From NCBI GenBank assembly GCA_964383325.1, contig CAYLGY010000004.1, forward strand, positions 1-61,260: a DNA stretch of 61,260 bases, read 5' to 3'. How positions within the stretch are numbered: the stretch's first letter is position 1; each line of letters begins with the position of its first letter. Origin of the DNA: CAYLGY01 sp964383325. Its GTDB lineage: Bacteria; Pseudomonadota; Alphaproteobacteria; Rhizobiales; Rhizobiaceae. Under the pieces are notes generated by a model. That model ran no database searches and had not been told where the DNA came from. It worked only from the letters and a program-made list of their open reading frames with translations. The translations under genes and the position numbers were made by a program. This document shows positions 9,651-17,660 of the stretch, in pieces.

Positions 9651-10560
9651 ACCAGCCATGGCCGCCCGACGGCTCCTGGAAGATCCGCCATCGCCGCGCC
9701 GCCGCGTCATGCGAGGATTCCTGCGGCACAAGGGCGGCATTGCGGGCCTCGCGATTTTTGTGGCCATCGTGCTGACGGTACTGTTCGGGCCGCTCGTTCA
9801 CACGGTCGATCCGCAATGGCTGGATATGACGGCACGCAATCAGGGCCGGTCGCTGGCGCATCCGTTCGGCACCGACAATCTCGGCCGCGACACGCTTGCC
9901 CAGCTCATGGCCGGCGGTCGCATCTCTCTGGCCGTAGGCTTTGCCGCCATGCTGATTTCGCTGGCATTCGGCACGCTGGTCGGCCTGCTCGCAGGGTATT
10001 TCCGCGCGCTGGACGGACTGCTGATGCGCTTCACGGATCTCGCCCTCGCCTTGCCGCTGCTGCCCCTGCTGCTCGTCGCCATCATGCTCTTTCGCGACAG
10101 CCTTCGCGCGATTGCGGGGCCGGAGCTGGGCGTGTTCGTGCTCATCGTCACCGTGATCGGCATCACCAGCTGGATGCAGGTCGCCCGGATCGTCCGCGGC
10201 GAGGTGCTGTCGGTCAAGAACCGGGAATTCGTGCTTGCCGCCCGCTCGATCGGCGCGCGCCACCGCCAGATTCTCCTGCGCCACATCCTGCCGAACGTAT
10301 CGAGCCCGATCCTGGTTTCAGCGACGCTGGGCATTGCCAACGCAATTCTCACCGAATCGGCGCTCAGCTTTCTCGGACTTGGCTTCCCGTCGGATTTTCC
10401 CACATGGGGACGACTGCTCCATGATGGCGTCAGCTTCATCCAGGTGACGCCTGCGCGCGTGATCTGGCCGGGGCTCGCAATTTCCCTTACCGTGCTGAGC
10501 GTCAATTTCATCGGCGATGCGCTGGGCGATGCGCTCGATCCGCGCCGCCAGCGAGTATGA
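9643..10560 (+). CDS. Peptide ABC transporter permease (DppC/OppC type)
   Basis: A 305-residue second permease. It has the N-terminal cytoplasmic segment and first span (RGFLRHKGGIAGLAIFVAIV), the family HPFGTDNLGRDTLAQLMAGG near residue 75, and the EAA loop FVLAARSIGARHRQILLRHI. It ends with the customary GDALGDALDPRRQ. It forms the channel with the preceding permease. The stop overlaps the ATG of the downstream DNA glycosylase (ATGA), so the repair gene is translated as part of this transporter operon. Confidence 0.92.
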   Translation: MTEPAMAARRLLEDPPSPRRRVMRGFLRHKGGIAGLAIFVAIVLTVLFGPLVHTVDPQWLDMTARNQGRSLAHPFGTDNLGRDTLAQLMAGGRISLAVGFAAMLISLAFGTLVGLLAGYFRALDGLLMRFTDLALALPLLPLLLVAIMLFRDSLRAIAGPELGVFVLIVTVIGITSWMQVARIVRGEVLSVKNREFVLAARSIGARHRQILLRHILPNVSSPILVSATLGIANAILTESALSFLGLGFPSDFPTWGRLLHDGVSFIQVTPARVIWPGLAISLTVLSVNFIGDALGDALDPRRQRV

Positions 10561-11135
10561 GCGCAAGGTTCATGGATGAAGTTCCGGACGAGGCATTCTT
10601 CGCGCGCGACGCTGTCGAGGTCGCAAAGGACCTGATCGGCACGGAGTTGCAGGTCGCCGGGGTCGGTGGAATTCTCGTCGAGACCGAGGCCTACAGGGGG
10701 GACGATCCGGCCTCGCACTCCCATGGGGGGCCTACGAAACGCAATCGTTCGATGTTCGAAGCACCCGCAACGGCCTATGTCTATCGTTCCTATGGCATTC
10801 ACTGGTGCCTGAATGTCGTGTGCCTGCGGGGAAGCGCTGTCCTGCTGCGCGCCCTCGAGCCGCAGTTCGGCATGGATAGGATGCGCGCGCGCCGTCAGGT
10901 GGAAATGCCGGCCCGCCTCTGTGCCGGTCCGGGACGGCTAGGCCAGGCCCTTGGCGTGGATGGATCCTTCGACGGGCTGTCCTTCCTGCGTCCGCCTTTC
11001 CAGTTGCGCTTGCCGCCGCATCGGCCTGAATGGATCTGCGGTCCCCGCATCGGCATTTCACGGGCAACCAAATTGCCGTGGCGCTTCGGCCTGGCGGGGT
11101 CGCCCTTCCTCAGCAAGCCATTCCCGAGAGAATGA
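10557..11135 (+). CDS. DNA-3-methyladenine glycosylase (AAG/MPG family)
   Basis: A 192-residue AAG-fold glycosylase that removes alkylated purines such as 3-methyladenine and hypoxanthine. The active-site stretch ILVETEAYRGDDPASHSHGG (residues 39-58) holds the general-base glutamate (E44), the base-stacking tyrosine (Y46) and the conserved histidine (H54). The RNRSMFEAPATAYVYRSYG segment and LLRALEP also match the family. Length is normal for bacterial AAG. The start overlaps the permease stop and the stop overlaps the next start (both ATGA), so it sits inside a tight operon, close to the NHEJ genes. Confidence 0.9.
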   Translation: MSARFMDEVPDEAFFARDAVEVAKDLIGTELQVAGVGGILVETEAYRGDDPASHSHGGPTKRNRSMFEAPATAYVYRSYGIHWCLNVVCLRGSAVLLRALEPQFGMDRMRARRQVEMPARLCAGPGRLGQALGVDGSFDGLSFLRPPFQLRLPPHRPEWICGPRIGISRATKLPWRFGLAGSPFLSKPFPRE

Positions 11136-11428
11136 CGGCCAGGACGGGCGCGCAGACTCCCGCCGGACGCTACGGAACTTTCCGGCCATGGCGGCGGTTC
11201 GGCTGCATGACCCCCTTGCTGAATTTCCTGCTTGTCAATTTCTCCGGCGGCTTCGTGATCGGCGTGGGCACCGCACTTGCCTGGATCGAGCGCTTTCATG
11301 GCAGCGCCCTGCTGGTCGATGAGCCGATCGCCGCCGCCATGGTGATGTGGAGCTTTGCGGCTCCGTTCGCCGCCGGCGCGGTCTGTACCGGCCTTGCCCT
11401 CATGCCGTGCGATGATGGGCGGAAATAG
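11132..11428 (+). CDS. Small two-span membrane protein, unknown
   Basis: A 98-residue protein that I do not recognise. It has two hydrophobic segments, about residues 28-48 (LLNFLLVNFSGGFVIGVGTA) and 63-90 (AAAMVMWSFAAPFAAGAVCT), and a short charged tail. The ATG overlaps the glycosylase stop (ATGA), which favours translation; an internal ATG at 11207 would give a shorter version that still contains both spans. It is the last gene of the run starting at 4788, just before the ku-ligD pair. Confidence 0.6.
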   Translation: MTARTGAQTPAGRYGTFRPWRRFGCMTPLLNFLLVNFSGGFVIGVGTALAWIERFHGSALLVDEPIAAAMVMWSFAAPFAAGAVCTGLALMPCDDGRK

Positions 11429-11433
11429 CGCCC

Positions 11434-11458
11434 GGGAACCACTTGCACACTCGGGCAT
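11434..11458 (+). promoter_or_regulatory. Near-match EcfG promoter upstream of ku
   Basis: GGAAC at 11434-11438, a 16-base spacer, then CATT at 11455-11458. The general stress consensus is GGAAC-N16/17-CGTT, so one -10 base differs. It lies about 70 bases before the ku start, in the intergenic gap. Four exact copies occur further along in this window, which makes the near-match worth recording. Confidence 0.4.
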
Positions 11459-11526
11459 TGCAACAAGGGGATGCCGATCTGGCCGGACGGCATCGTGATC
11501 CGAGCTGCGCAAGAGAGACAAGCACG

Positions 11527-12369
11527 ATGGCGAGAGTGATCTGGAAAGGCCATCTTGGCATCGGGGAACTCTCCTGTGCGGTGGCCCTGCATGCTGCGGC
11601 CTCTAGTTCGGGCCGCGTCTCCTTTCACATTGTCAACCGCAAGACCGGCAATCGTGTTCGCCGGGAATATGTGGATGAGGAAACCGGCAAGCCGGTAGAA
11701 AGGGATGCGCAGGTAAAGGGCTACGAGACCGAGAAGAACCAACATGTCATCCTTGCGCCCGAAGAGATCTCGGCCGCAGTCCCTGTCAGCGACAAGCGAC
11801 TCGCCATCGAGCAGTTCATCGATTGTGACGAGGTCGACACGACCTATTTCGACAAGCCCTATTTCGTCACGCCGGCCGATGAGGGCGCCGCGGAGGCTTT
11901 CGCGCTGATCCGGGAAGGGATGCGGGCGAACAAGGTTGCAGCGCTGGCTCGCGCCGTACTGTTCCGCCGCGTGCGTACGGTCATGCTGCGTCCGCGCGGC
12001 TGCGGCCTGATGGCGAATACGCTGCATTTCGAATATGAGGTCCAGCCTGCCGCGAAGGCGTTCGAGAAGGTTCCCGCTGTGAAGATCCAGCGTGAGATGC
12101 TGGACCTTGCAAGACACATCATCTCGACAAAGGCGGGAAGCTTTGATCCGTCGGCATTCGACGATCGGTACGATGCTGCCCTGGCGGAACTCGTCAAGGC
12201 GAAAGCAGAGGGACGCGAGATCCGCAAGCCGAAGCCGAAGGGCGAAGGCAAGGTGATCGATCTGATGGAGGCCTTGCGCCAGAGCGCGGCTGCAGCCGAC
12301 AGCAAGGGGAAGACGAGCAAGGCGGGCGGCAGATCGGGCCGGGGCAGCCGCGAACGCAAGGCAGGCTGA
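11527..12369 (+). CDS. ku: Ku protein, NHEJ end-binding (first copy)
   Basis: A 280-residue bacterial Ku homologue that would bind DNA double-strand ends as a ring-shaped dimer and recruit LigD. The N-terminus MARVIWKGHLGIGELSCAVA and NRVRREYVDEETGKPVE are diagnostic of the Ku core. The C-terminus is lysine/arginine/glycine-rich, like the DNA-binding tails of other bacterial Ku proteins. The chosen ATG (11527) begins with the conserved ARVIWKG; upstream in-frame codons lack the fold. It is followed after 1 base by ligD, so the two are co-transcribed. Confidence 0.95.
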   Translation: MARVIWKGHLGIGELSCAVALHAAASSSGRVSFHIVNRKTGNRVRREYVDEETGKPVERDAQVKGYETEKNQHVILAPEEISAAVPVSDKRLAIEQFIDCDEVDTTYFDKPYFVTPADEGAAEAFALIREGMRANKVAALARAVLFRRVRTVMLRPRGCGLMANTLHFEYEVQPAAKAFEKVPAVKIQREMLDLARHIISTKAGSFDPSAFDDRYDAALAELVKAKAEGREIRKPKPKGEGKVIDLMEALRQSAAAADSKGKTSKAGGRSGRGSRERKAG

Positions 12370-12370
12370 G

Positions 12371-14854
12371 ATGGCCCTCGACACCTATCGCGGCAAGCGC
12401 AACTTCAAACGTACGCCGGAACCTCGGGGCGGCAAGGGCCGTAAGGCCGCAGGCAAGCGCTTTGTCGTGCAGAAGCATGCAGCGAGACGGCTGCATTATG
12501 ATCTTCGCCTGGAGATGGACGGTGTCCTGAAGAGCTGGGCAGTTACACGCGGCCCGAGCCTCGTACCGGCGGAAAAGCGGCTGGCCGTGCATGTCGAGGA
12601 TCATCCGCTCGAATATGGCGATTTCGAGGGCACAATTCCCAAGGGCGAATATGGCGGCGGCACGGTCCTTGTCTGGGACCTCGGCAAATGGAAGCCGGTC
12701 GGCGATGCCCACAAGGGCCTGGCCAAGGGGCATCTGGAATTCGAGCTGGAAGGTGAAAAGCTGGCAGGGCGCTGGCATCTCGTCCGCATGGCGCAGAAGC
12801 CGCGCGAGAAGCGGGAAAACTGGTTGCTCATCAAGGGCGATGATGAAGCGGCGCGCGCGCCCGCCGATCCCGACATTCTCGAAGAACGCCCCGAATCGGT
12901 GAAGTCCGGTCGGCAGATCGCGGAAATCGCGCAGGCGGATGGGAGGCCGGCCAAGCCGCGAAAATCCGGAAAGGCAGCACCGGCACTGCGCGACGCACGC
13001 AAGGTGACCATGCCCGGTTTCATCCCGCCGCAGCTTGCGACGTTGAAGCGCAAGGCGCCGGACGGCGATGGCTGGGTGCATGAAATCAAGTTCGACGGCT
13101 ATCGCCTCCAGTCTCATCTGGATGGCGGGCGTGCGAAGCTGTACACGCGCGGCGGCCTCGACTGGACAGACCGGTTCGGCAAGGCCGTGCCCGCGGCACT
13201 CGAATCCCTGCCGGCCGACCAGGCCATTCTCGACGGTGAACTTGTCGTCGAATCTTCGGGTGGCGCATCGGATTTTTCGACGCTCCAGGCCGATCTGAGC
13301 GCCGGCCGAACGGACCGCTTCGCATATTATGCCTTCGACCTTCTCTATCTTGACGGGCAGGACCTGCGCGGCGTGCCGCTTCTTGCCCGCAAGGCTGCGC
13401 TGGCCCGCTTGTTCCAGAAAGCGGCGGCGCCATTGCGATATAGCGAGCATTTCGAGGAAAGCGGCGAGATGATGCTTCGCCATGCCTGCCGTCTCAGTCT
13501 GGAAGGCATTATTTCCAAGCGGGCGGAAGGGAAATACAGATCCGATCGTTCGCGCGATTGGATCAAGTCGAAATGCGGCCACCGCCAGGAGATGGTGATC
13601 GGCGGCTATGTGCCCTCATCGACATCTGACGGCGCCATCGGATCCCTTGTGCTCGGCTTCCACGACAAGGACGGGTTGCGTCATGCCGGCAGAGTAGGAA
13701 CCGGTTTCAGTCGGGTGGTCGCGGAAGACCTGTTCGAGCAATTGCACCGCATCGAGCGCGAGACTTCCCCCTTCATGGCACCGCTCGATTCCACCGCCGC
13801 GCGCGGCGTCAGATTTGTCGAGCCGGAGCTCGTGGCCGAGGTCGAGTTCCGCAACTGGACGTCCGATGGGCGCCTGCGCCATGCAGCGTTCCGAGGACTG
13901 CGCGAGGACAAGCGTCCTGAAGAAGTGATTCGCGAGGACGGAGCAGGAAGCGAGGTCAAGGCGGAACCCCGACCCGCCGTCAGCCTGACGCATCCTGACC
14001 GTCTGTACTGGAAGGATGCGGGGGTCACGAAGGAAGGGCTGGCAAACCATTATGCGCAGGTCTGGCGCTTCATGGCTCCCCATGTCGAAGGCCGGCCGCT
14101 GGCCCTGTTGCGCTGCCCGCGTGGTACCGCCGCAAAATGCTTCTTCCAGAAACATGCGTGGAAGGGCATGAGCAGGGAGATCCTGACCGTCACCGATCCC
14201 GGGGATGAAGACGGCGACAATTCGCTGTTGGGGATCGACTCTCTCGACGGGCTTATCGGGCTGGTGCAGGGTGCGGCGCTGGAAATTCACGGCTGGCAGT
14301 CGCGGCTGGACGATCTGGAGCGGCCGGACCAGATGGTCATCGACCTTGATCCCGGCGAGGGCGTGGCATGGAGCGAGGTCATCGACGCGGCCCGCGAGGT
14401 GAGGGACCGCCTTTCTGCCGCGAAGCTGGCATCCTTCGTCAAGACCACCGGTGGCAAGGGCCTGCATGTGGTCGTGCCGCTGAAGCCTTCAGCCGGCTGG
14501 GACGAGGTGAAGGGTTTTGCGCGCGAACTGGCCTTGGCCATGGCCGCGGACGATTCGGAGCGCTTCATCGCAAGGTCCACCAAGGCGGAGCGAAGGGGTC
14601 GAATATTTGTCGACTATCTGCGCAATGGCCGCGGGGCTACCGCAATCATCCCCTATTCCACGCGCGCGCGTGACGGCGCGACAGTCGCGGTGCCGCTGGC
14701 CTGGGGCGAGCTGGAGCCGGAAATCGGTTCGGGCCACTTCACTGTCATGAACGTGGCCGCCCGCCTCGGCAATCTGGCCTCGGATCCGTGGGCGGACTTC
14801 CGCTCCGCCGCCCGCCCGCTCGAAGCGACGAGGAAACGCGGCCGGAAAGGATAG
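12371..14854 (+). CDS. ligD: DNA ligase D (phosphoesterase-ligase-polymerase)
   Basis: An 827-residue multifunctional NHEJ enzyme. Domains in order: a 3-prime phosphoesterase domain (about 35-150; RRLHYDLRLEMDG, HVEDHPLEY); an ATP-dependent ligase (about 215-520) with the adenylated lysine K240 in KFDGYR and DLLYLDG downstream; and an AEP-type polymerase/primase (about 540-815) with the metal-binding DLDPGEG near 658-664 and TTGGKGLHVVVPL. This PE-LIG-POL order is the Pseudomonas-type arrangement, not the POL-PE-LIG of mycobacteria. It would trim, fill and seal ends held by Ku. It ends 6 bases before the convergent stop of the second ku. Confidence 0.96.
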   Translation: MALDTYRGKRNFKRTPEPRGGKGRKAAGKRFVVQKHAARRLHYDLRLEMDGVLKSWAVTRGPSLVPAEKRLAVHVEDHPLEYGDFEGTIPKGEYGGGTVLVWDLGKWKPVGDAHKGLAKGHLEFELEGEKLAGRWHLVRMAQKPREKRENWLLIKGDDEAARAPADPDILEERPESVKSGRQIAEIAQADGRPAKPRKSGKAAPALRDARKVTMPGFIPPQLATLKRKAPDGDGWVHEIKFDGYRLQSHLDGGRAKLYTRGGLDWTDRFGKAVPAALESLPADQAILDGELVVESSGGASDFSTLQADLSAGRTDRFAYYAFDLLYLDGQDLRGVPLLARKAALARLFQKAAAPLRYSEHFEESGEMMLRHACRLSLEGIISKRAEGKYRSDRSRDWIKSKCGHRQEMVIGGYVPSSTSDGAIGSLVLGFHDKDGLRHAGRVGTGFSRVVAEDLFEQLHRIERETSPFMAPLDSTAARGVRFVEPELVAEVEFRNWTSDGRLRHAAFRGLREDKRPEEVIREDGAGSEVKAEPRPAVSLTHPDRLYWKDAGVTKEGLANHYAQVWRFMAPHVEGRPLALLRCPRGTAAKCFFQKHAWKGMSREILTVTDPGDEDGDNSLLGIDSLDGLIGLVQGAALEIHGWQSRLDDLERPDQMVIDLDPGEGVAWSEVIDAAREVRDRLSAAKLASFVKTTGGKGLHVVVPLKPSAGWDEVKGFARELALAMAADDSERFIARSTKAERRGRIFVDYLRNGRGATAIIPYSTRARDGATVAVPLAWGELEPEIGSGHFTVMNVAARLGNLASDPWADFRSAARPLEATRKRGRKG

Positions 14855-14860
14855 GACGTT

Positions 14861-15676
14861 TCACTTCGAGGATTTCTTCTCTGCCTCGACGCTGCGGCGT
14901 AATGCATCAAGAATCGACACGACATTGTCGGGCGCATTCGCTTCCTCGCTCTTCGCGCGCGGCCTGCGTGATGGTGAAGATTTCTGTTTGCGCTTTCTCG
15001 CGGCGATGATCGATTTCAGCCGCTTCTGCACGGGATCGGTCAGCAATGAGGCATCCCAGCTTTCCGTGCGCTCACGGATGAGCTGGCGAATGAGCTTCAG
15101 TGCCTTGCCATCCGGCTTGTCCTTGTCGATGCCGGAAAAATGGTCCTCGGCGTCCCGCACCTCGTCCCCATAACGCAAGGTCCAGAGCACGATCCCCTTG
15201 CCCCGCGGCTCCAGCATCACCGCGCGCTCGCGGCGATACAGGACGACCCGCGAGATCCCGACCGTGCCGGTTGCCGCCATCGCCTCGCGGATCACAGCGA
15301 ACGCCTCTTCGGCGATCTTGTCGTCCGGGGTCAGGTAATGCGCGCGATCCAGCCAGATCCATGCGATTTCCTCCCGTGGCACGAAGCATTCCACATCGAT
15401 GGTTCGCGTGCTCTCGAGCGCTACGGCATCGAGTTCTTCATCCTCGAGAATGATGAGCCGATCCTCGTCCAGCGGATAGGCCTTGCGCTGATCCTCCCCG
15501 GTGACCGGCTTGCCGGTCTCCTCGTCCACATAGCGGCTTTCGACGCGATTGCCCGTCTCCCGATTGAGCGTATGGAAGCGCACCTTGTTGCGCCCGGACA
15601 CTGCCGGGGTCATCGCCACGCGACAGGTGACAAGGGACAGCCTGAGATAGCCTTTCCAGAAATTTCGGGGCGCCAT
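14861..15676 (-). CDS. ku: Ku protein (second copy)
   Basis: A 271-residue second Ku homologue, clearly diverged from the first. It starts MAPRNFWKGYLRLSLVTCRV and contains NRVESRYVDEETGKPV; the C-terminus is rich in lysine and arginine. The ATG at 15676 marks the start of homology; the frame stays open upstream without the fold. It is convergent with ligD. An exact EcfG-type promoter lies 27-51 bases upstream of the start, giving a leader of about 20 bases, so this copy is probably induced by general stress. Homodimer or heterodimer with the first Ku cannot be told from sequence. Confidence 0.94.
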   Translation of the reverse strand: MAPRNFWKGYLRLSLVTCRVAMTPAVSGRNKVRFHTLNRETGNRVESRYVDEETGKPVTGEDQRKAYPLDEDRLIILEDEELDAVALESTRTIDVECFVPREEIAWIWLDRAHYLTPDDKIAEEAFAVIREAMAATGTVGISRVVLYRRERAVMLEPRGKGIVLWTLRYGDEVRDAEDHFSGIDKDKPDGKALKLIRQLIRERTESWDASLLTDPVQKRLKSIIAARKRKQKSSPSRRPRAKSEEANAPDNVVSILDALRRSVEAEKKSSK

Positions 15677-15702
15677 GGGCCGATCCGCCGTTAAAGAGCG
15701 CC

Positions 15703-15727
15703 AACGCGGCGCAAGACGGATCGTTCC
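15703..15727 (-). promoter_or_regulatory. EcfG (general stress sigma) promoter of second ku
   Basis: On the minus strand GGAAC (15727-15723), a 16-base spacer and CGTT (15706-15703): an exact fit to GGAAC-N16/17-CGTT. The inferred transcription start is near 15697, about 20 bases before the ku ATG. It is divergent from the promoter at 15741-15765. Confidence 0.8.
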
Positions 15728-15740
15728 CATTCGGTTCGGC

Positions 15741-15765
15741 GGAACTGGCGGGCAGGCTGCACGTT
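15741..15765 (+). promoter_or_regulatory. EcfG promoter of the 142-residue unknown gene
   Basis: GGAAC at 15741-15745, a 16-base spacer, CGTT at 15762-15765: an exact consensus match. The start codon at 15802 lies about 30 bases past the inferred transcription start, with AGGAG in between. It is back-to-back with the ku promoter, only 13 bases apart. Confidence 0.8.
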
Positions 15766-15801
15766 GGACAGGCTGCGATCCCCCGAACAGGAGTAACCCT
15801 G

Positions 15802-16230
15802 ATGTCCAAACTGCAGCATGGCTCCCGCCCCCAGCTCGAAGCGATCCGCCAGAAGGCGATTGCCCGCTTCGCGCCGGTCTTCCTTCACGAGGCCCTTCGC
15901 CAGCTCGGCACTGCGTGCGGCGATGACAGCCTCGACCGTTTTCGCAAAGGCATGATCGATCGCCTGGCAAGTTTTGCTTCCGATGACCCGGATCTGGACG
16001 ACATGAAGGAATTCGCCGTCGAACTGCTTCAGAACTGCATCCGCGAAGTCCGGGCGGAACCGGATGGCCCCTGCCTCCAGGAAGATGTCTCCGCACGCCG
16101 GACGCAAGGCAGGTCGGAGCGGCGCGAGACTCTGGAAGTCCAGTTGCAGGAAGGGCTGGAAGACAGTTTCCCGGCAAGCGATCCGCCGGCCGTGGTTTCA
16201 ACCGTGGTGTCGGGAGCCAGGAAACCTTGA
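15802..16230 (+). CDS. Unknown 142-residue protein in the stress block
   Basis: Unrecognised soluble protein with no signal peptide or membrane span. The N-terminal half looks helical (LEAIRQKAIARFAPVFLHEA; DDMKEFAVELLQNCIREV). The C-terminal stretch QLQEGLEDSFPASDPPAV contains the EDSFPASDPP motif that recurs, as far as I remember, at the ends of small rhizobial proteins of unknown role. AGGAG sits 9 bases before the ATG. The exact EcfG promoter upstream points to a general-stress protein. Divergent from the second ku. Confidence 0.75.
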   Translation: MSKLQHGSRPQLEAIRQKAIARFAPVFLHEALRQLGTACGDDSLDRFRKGMIDRLASFASDDPDLDDMKEFAVELLQNCIREVRAEPDGPCLQEDVSARRTQGRSERRETLEVQLQEGLEDSFPASDPPAVVSTVVSGARKP

Positions 16231-16331
16231 CGGAAATGCAGCAGGCGGGACCGCGATGTCACGATCCCGCCTGCACCTTCAGGAACCGCCGACCCACCAC
16301 GCCAGTCGCGGCATGGTGAGCCGGCGACTGT

Positions 16332-16829
16332 TCAGGCCGCCCTTGCCGTCTCGTTGGCGGACGCATCCGCCAGCCCGGTCAGGGCTTCATCGGTTTTCGC
16401 CTCTTCGGTCAGCGTCTGGTCAAGCAGTTTCGCCACATCCTTCTTGCCGAGGACTTCGGCCCAGCGCTTCAAGGTGCCGTAACGCGTGATCTCGTAATGC
16501 TCGACTGCCTGGGCGGCAGAAATCAGGCCGGCATCGAGCGCCTGCGTGCCCTTGAACTCCTCCATGATTTCCTCACCCTCTTCGATGATTCCATCAATGG
16601 CCGGGCAGGTCTTGCCCTGGGCGCGCTTTCCGATCAGCTCGAAGACCTGCTGCAGCCGCTCCAGCTGCCCTTCCGTCTCCTCCTTGTGAGTCTGGAAGGC
16701 CGTCTTCAGATCGGAAGACTCCGCGGCACGCGCCATTTTCGGCAGCGCCTTCAGGATCTTCCGCTCGGCGTAATAGATATCCTTCAGCGTATCGAGGAAG
16801 AGGTCGTCCAACGTCTTTTCTTTGGCCAT
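16332..16829 (-). CDS. DUF892 (YciE/YciF-type) ferritin-like protein
   Basis: A 165-residue four-helix ferritin-like protein. The start MAKEKTLDDLFLDTLKDIYY and YAERKILKALPKMARAA are characteristic of the DUF892/YciF family, which has a di-metal ferritin-like core. Putative ligands are visible as E in YAER, E-E-T-E around HKEETEGQLERL, and the later AVEHYEITRYGTL. Family members are induced by osmotic and general stress; their reaction is unproven. The ATG at 16829 is where homology begins. A near-match EcfG promoter lies about 60 bases upstream. Confidence 0.9.
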   Translation of the reverse strand: MAKEKTLDDLFLDTLKDIYYAERKILKALPKMARAAESSDLKTAFQTHKEETEGQLERLQQVFELIGKRAQGKTCPAIDGIIEEGEEIMEEFKGTQALDAGLISAAQAVEHYEITRYGTLKRWAEVLGKKDVAKLLDQTLTEEAKTDEALTGLADASANETARAA

Positions 16830-16889
16830 GTGAGTGTTCCTTCGGTGAATGGGATGGCGCTCGTCCGATTGTCGCAGCGCTGTCTGTCT

Positions 16890-16914
16890 AGCGCGCGGGC
16901 CCCGAATTTGTTCC
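16890..16914 (-). promoter_or_regulatory. Near-match EcfG promoter of the DUF892 gene
   Basis: On the minus strand GGAAC (16914-16910), a 16-base spacer, then CGCT (16893-16890) in place of CGTT. One mismatch. The leader would be about 55 bases. Supported by the exact copies on either side of this gene block. Confidence 0.5.
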
Positions 16915-16950
16915 GCCCGCGCGGTCGGAAAAGCGCAAGCTTCGCCTGCT

Positions 16951-17646
16951 TCAGTCCGCAAGCCGCACCCACGCCTCATGCCCGCAATGCGTGCAGCGCA
17001 CCGCGCCGGACCGTTCCACCTGTCCGCAATGCCTGCAGCAGACCGGCGCGCCTCCCACCACGGACCGAGCCGGACGAGGCGGATCGATCTCCCAGGGAGG
17101 AACAATTGGGAGGCCCGGCTTCTCCTGCGAGGACCGGAACACGGTCACGCCGCCATCCGTTTCCAGATAGGCGGAGGCGATCTGTCCGAGATTGGAAATG
17201 CCGTGCTCGCGCAATTGCTGGAACAATTCATTCCTGCTCAAGGCGCACTCGCGCAGGAATTCGCGGTTCAGCACCCCATCGCGAATTGCTTCGCGCGGAC
17301 TGCCATTCACCACCCGCGCGGCGCGTTGGCTCTTGCCGATGACGAGGTCCAGTCCCTTGTTCGCCAGCACGACGGCAGTGACCACCAACAGCGCGTGCAC
17401 CAACGGCACATCCGGATAGAACATCGCATCGCCCACCGCGGAGCCGAGCGCGATCACGAGCAGGAACTCGATGGTGGAAAGCTGGCCAATTGTCCGGCTG
17501 CCAAGCCAGCGTAGCAGGATGAAGGTGTAGGCGTAGATGACGAGGGTGCGGAACAGGATCTCGATCAGGAAGAGCGGCGGCTCGTCTCCGAGAAACATCC
17601 GCTTCCAGTCGAACATGATCAGTGCGGATCCCGTTTCGGCTTCCAT
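16951..17646 (-). CDS. DUF421 membrane protein with C-terminal zinc-ribbon
   Basis: A 231-residue protein of the DUF421 (YetF-like) family. It has three hydrophobic spans in the first 110 residues (LFLIEILFRTLVIYAYTFIL; TIEFLLVIALGSAVGDAMF; HALLVVTAVVLANKGLDLVI) and then a cytoplasmic domain with the usual REAIRDGVLNREFLRECALS and ELFQQLREHGI. The tail adds four cysteines as CRHC...CTHC, a likely zinc ribbon. The ATG at 17646 begins MEAETGSALIMFDWKRMFLG. It follows the cytochrome b561 gene by 14 bases and is probably co-transcribed with it from the EcfG promoter upstream. Function unknown. Confidence 0.87.
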   Translation of the reverse strand: MEAETGSALIMFDWKRMFLGDEPPLFLIEILFRTLVIYAYTFILLRWLGSRTIGQLSTIEFLLVIALGSAVGDAMFYPDVPLVHALLVVTAVVLANKGLDLVIGKSQRAARVVNGSPREAIRDGVLNREFLRECALSRNELFQQLREHGISNLGQIASAYLETDGGVTVFRSSQEKPGLPIVPPWEIDPPRPARSVVGGAPVCCRHCGQVERSGAVRCTHCGHEAWVRLAD

Positions 17647-17660
17647 GGCAGGCAGATCCT

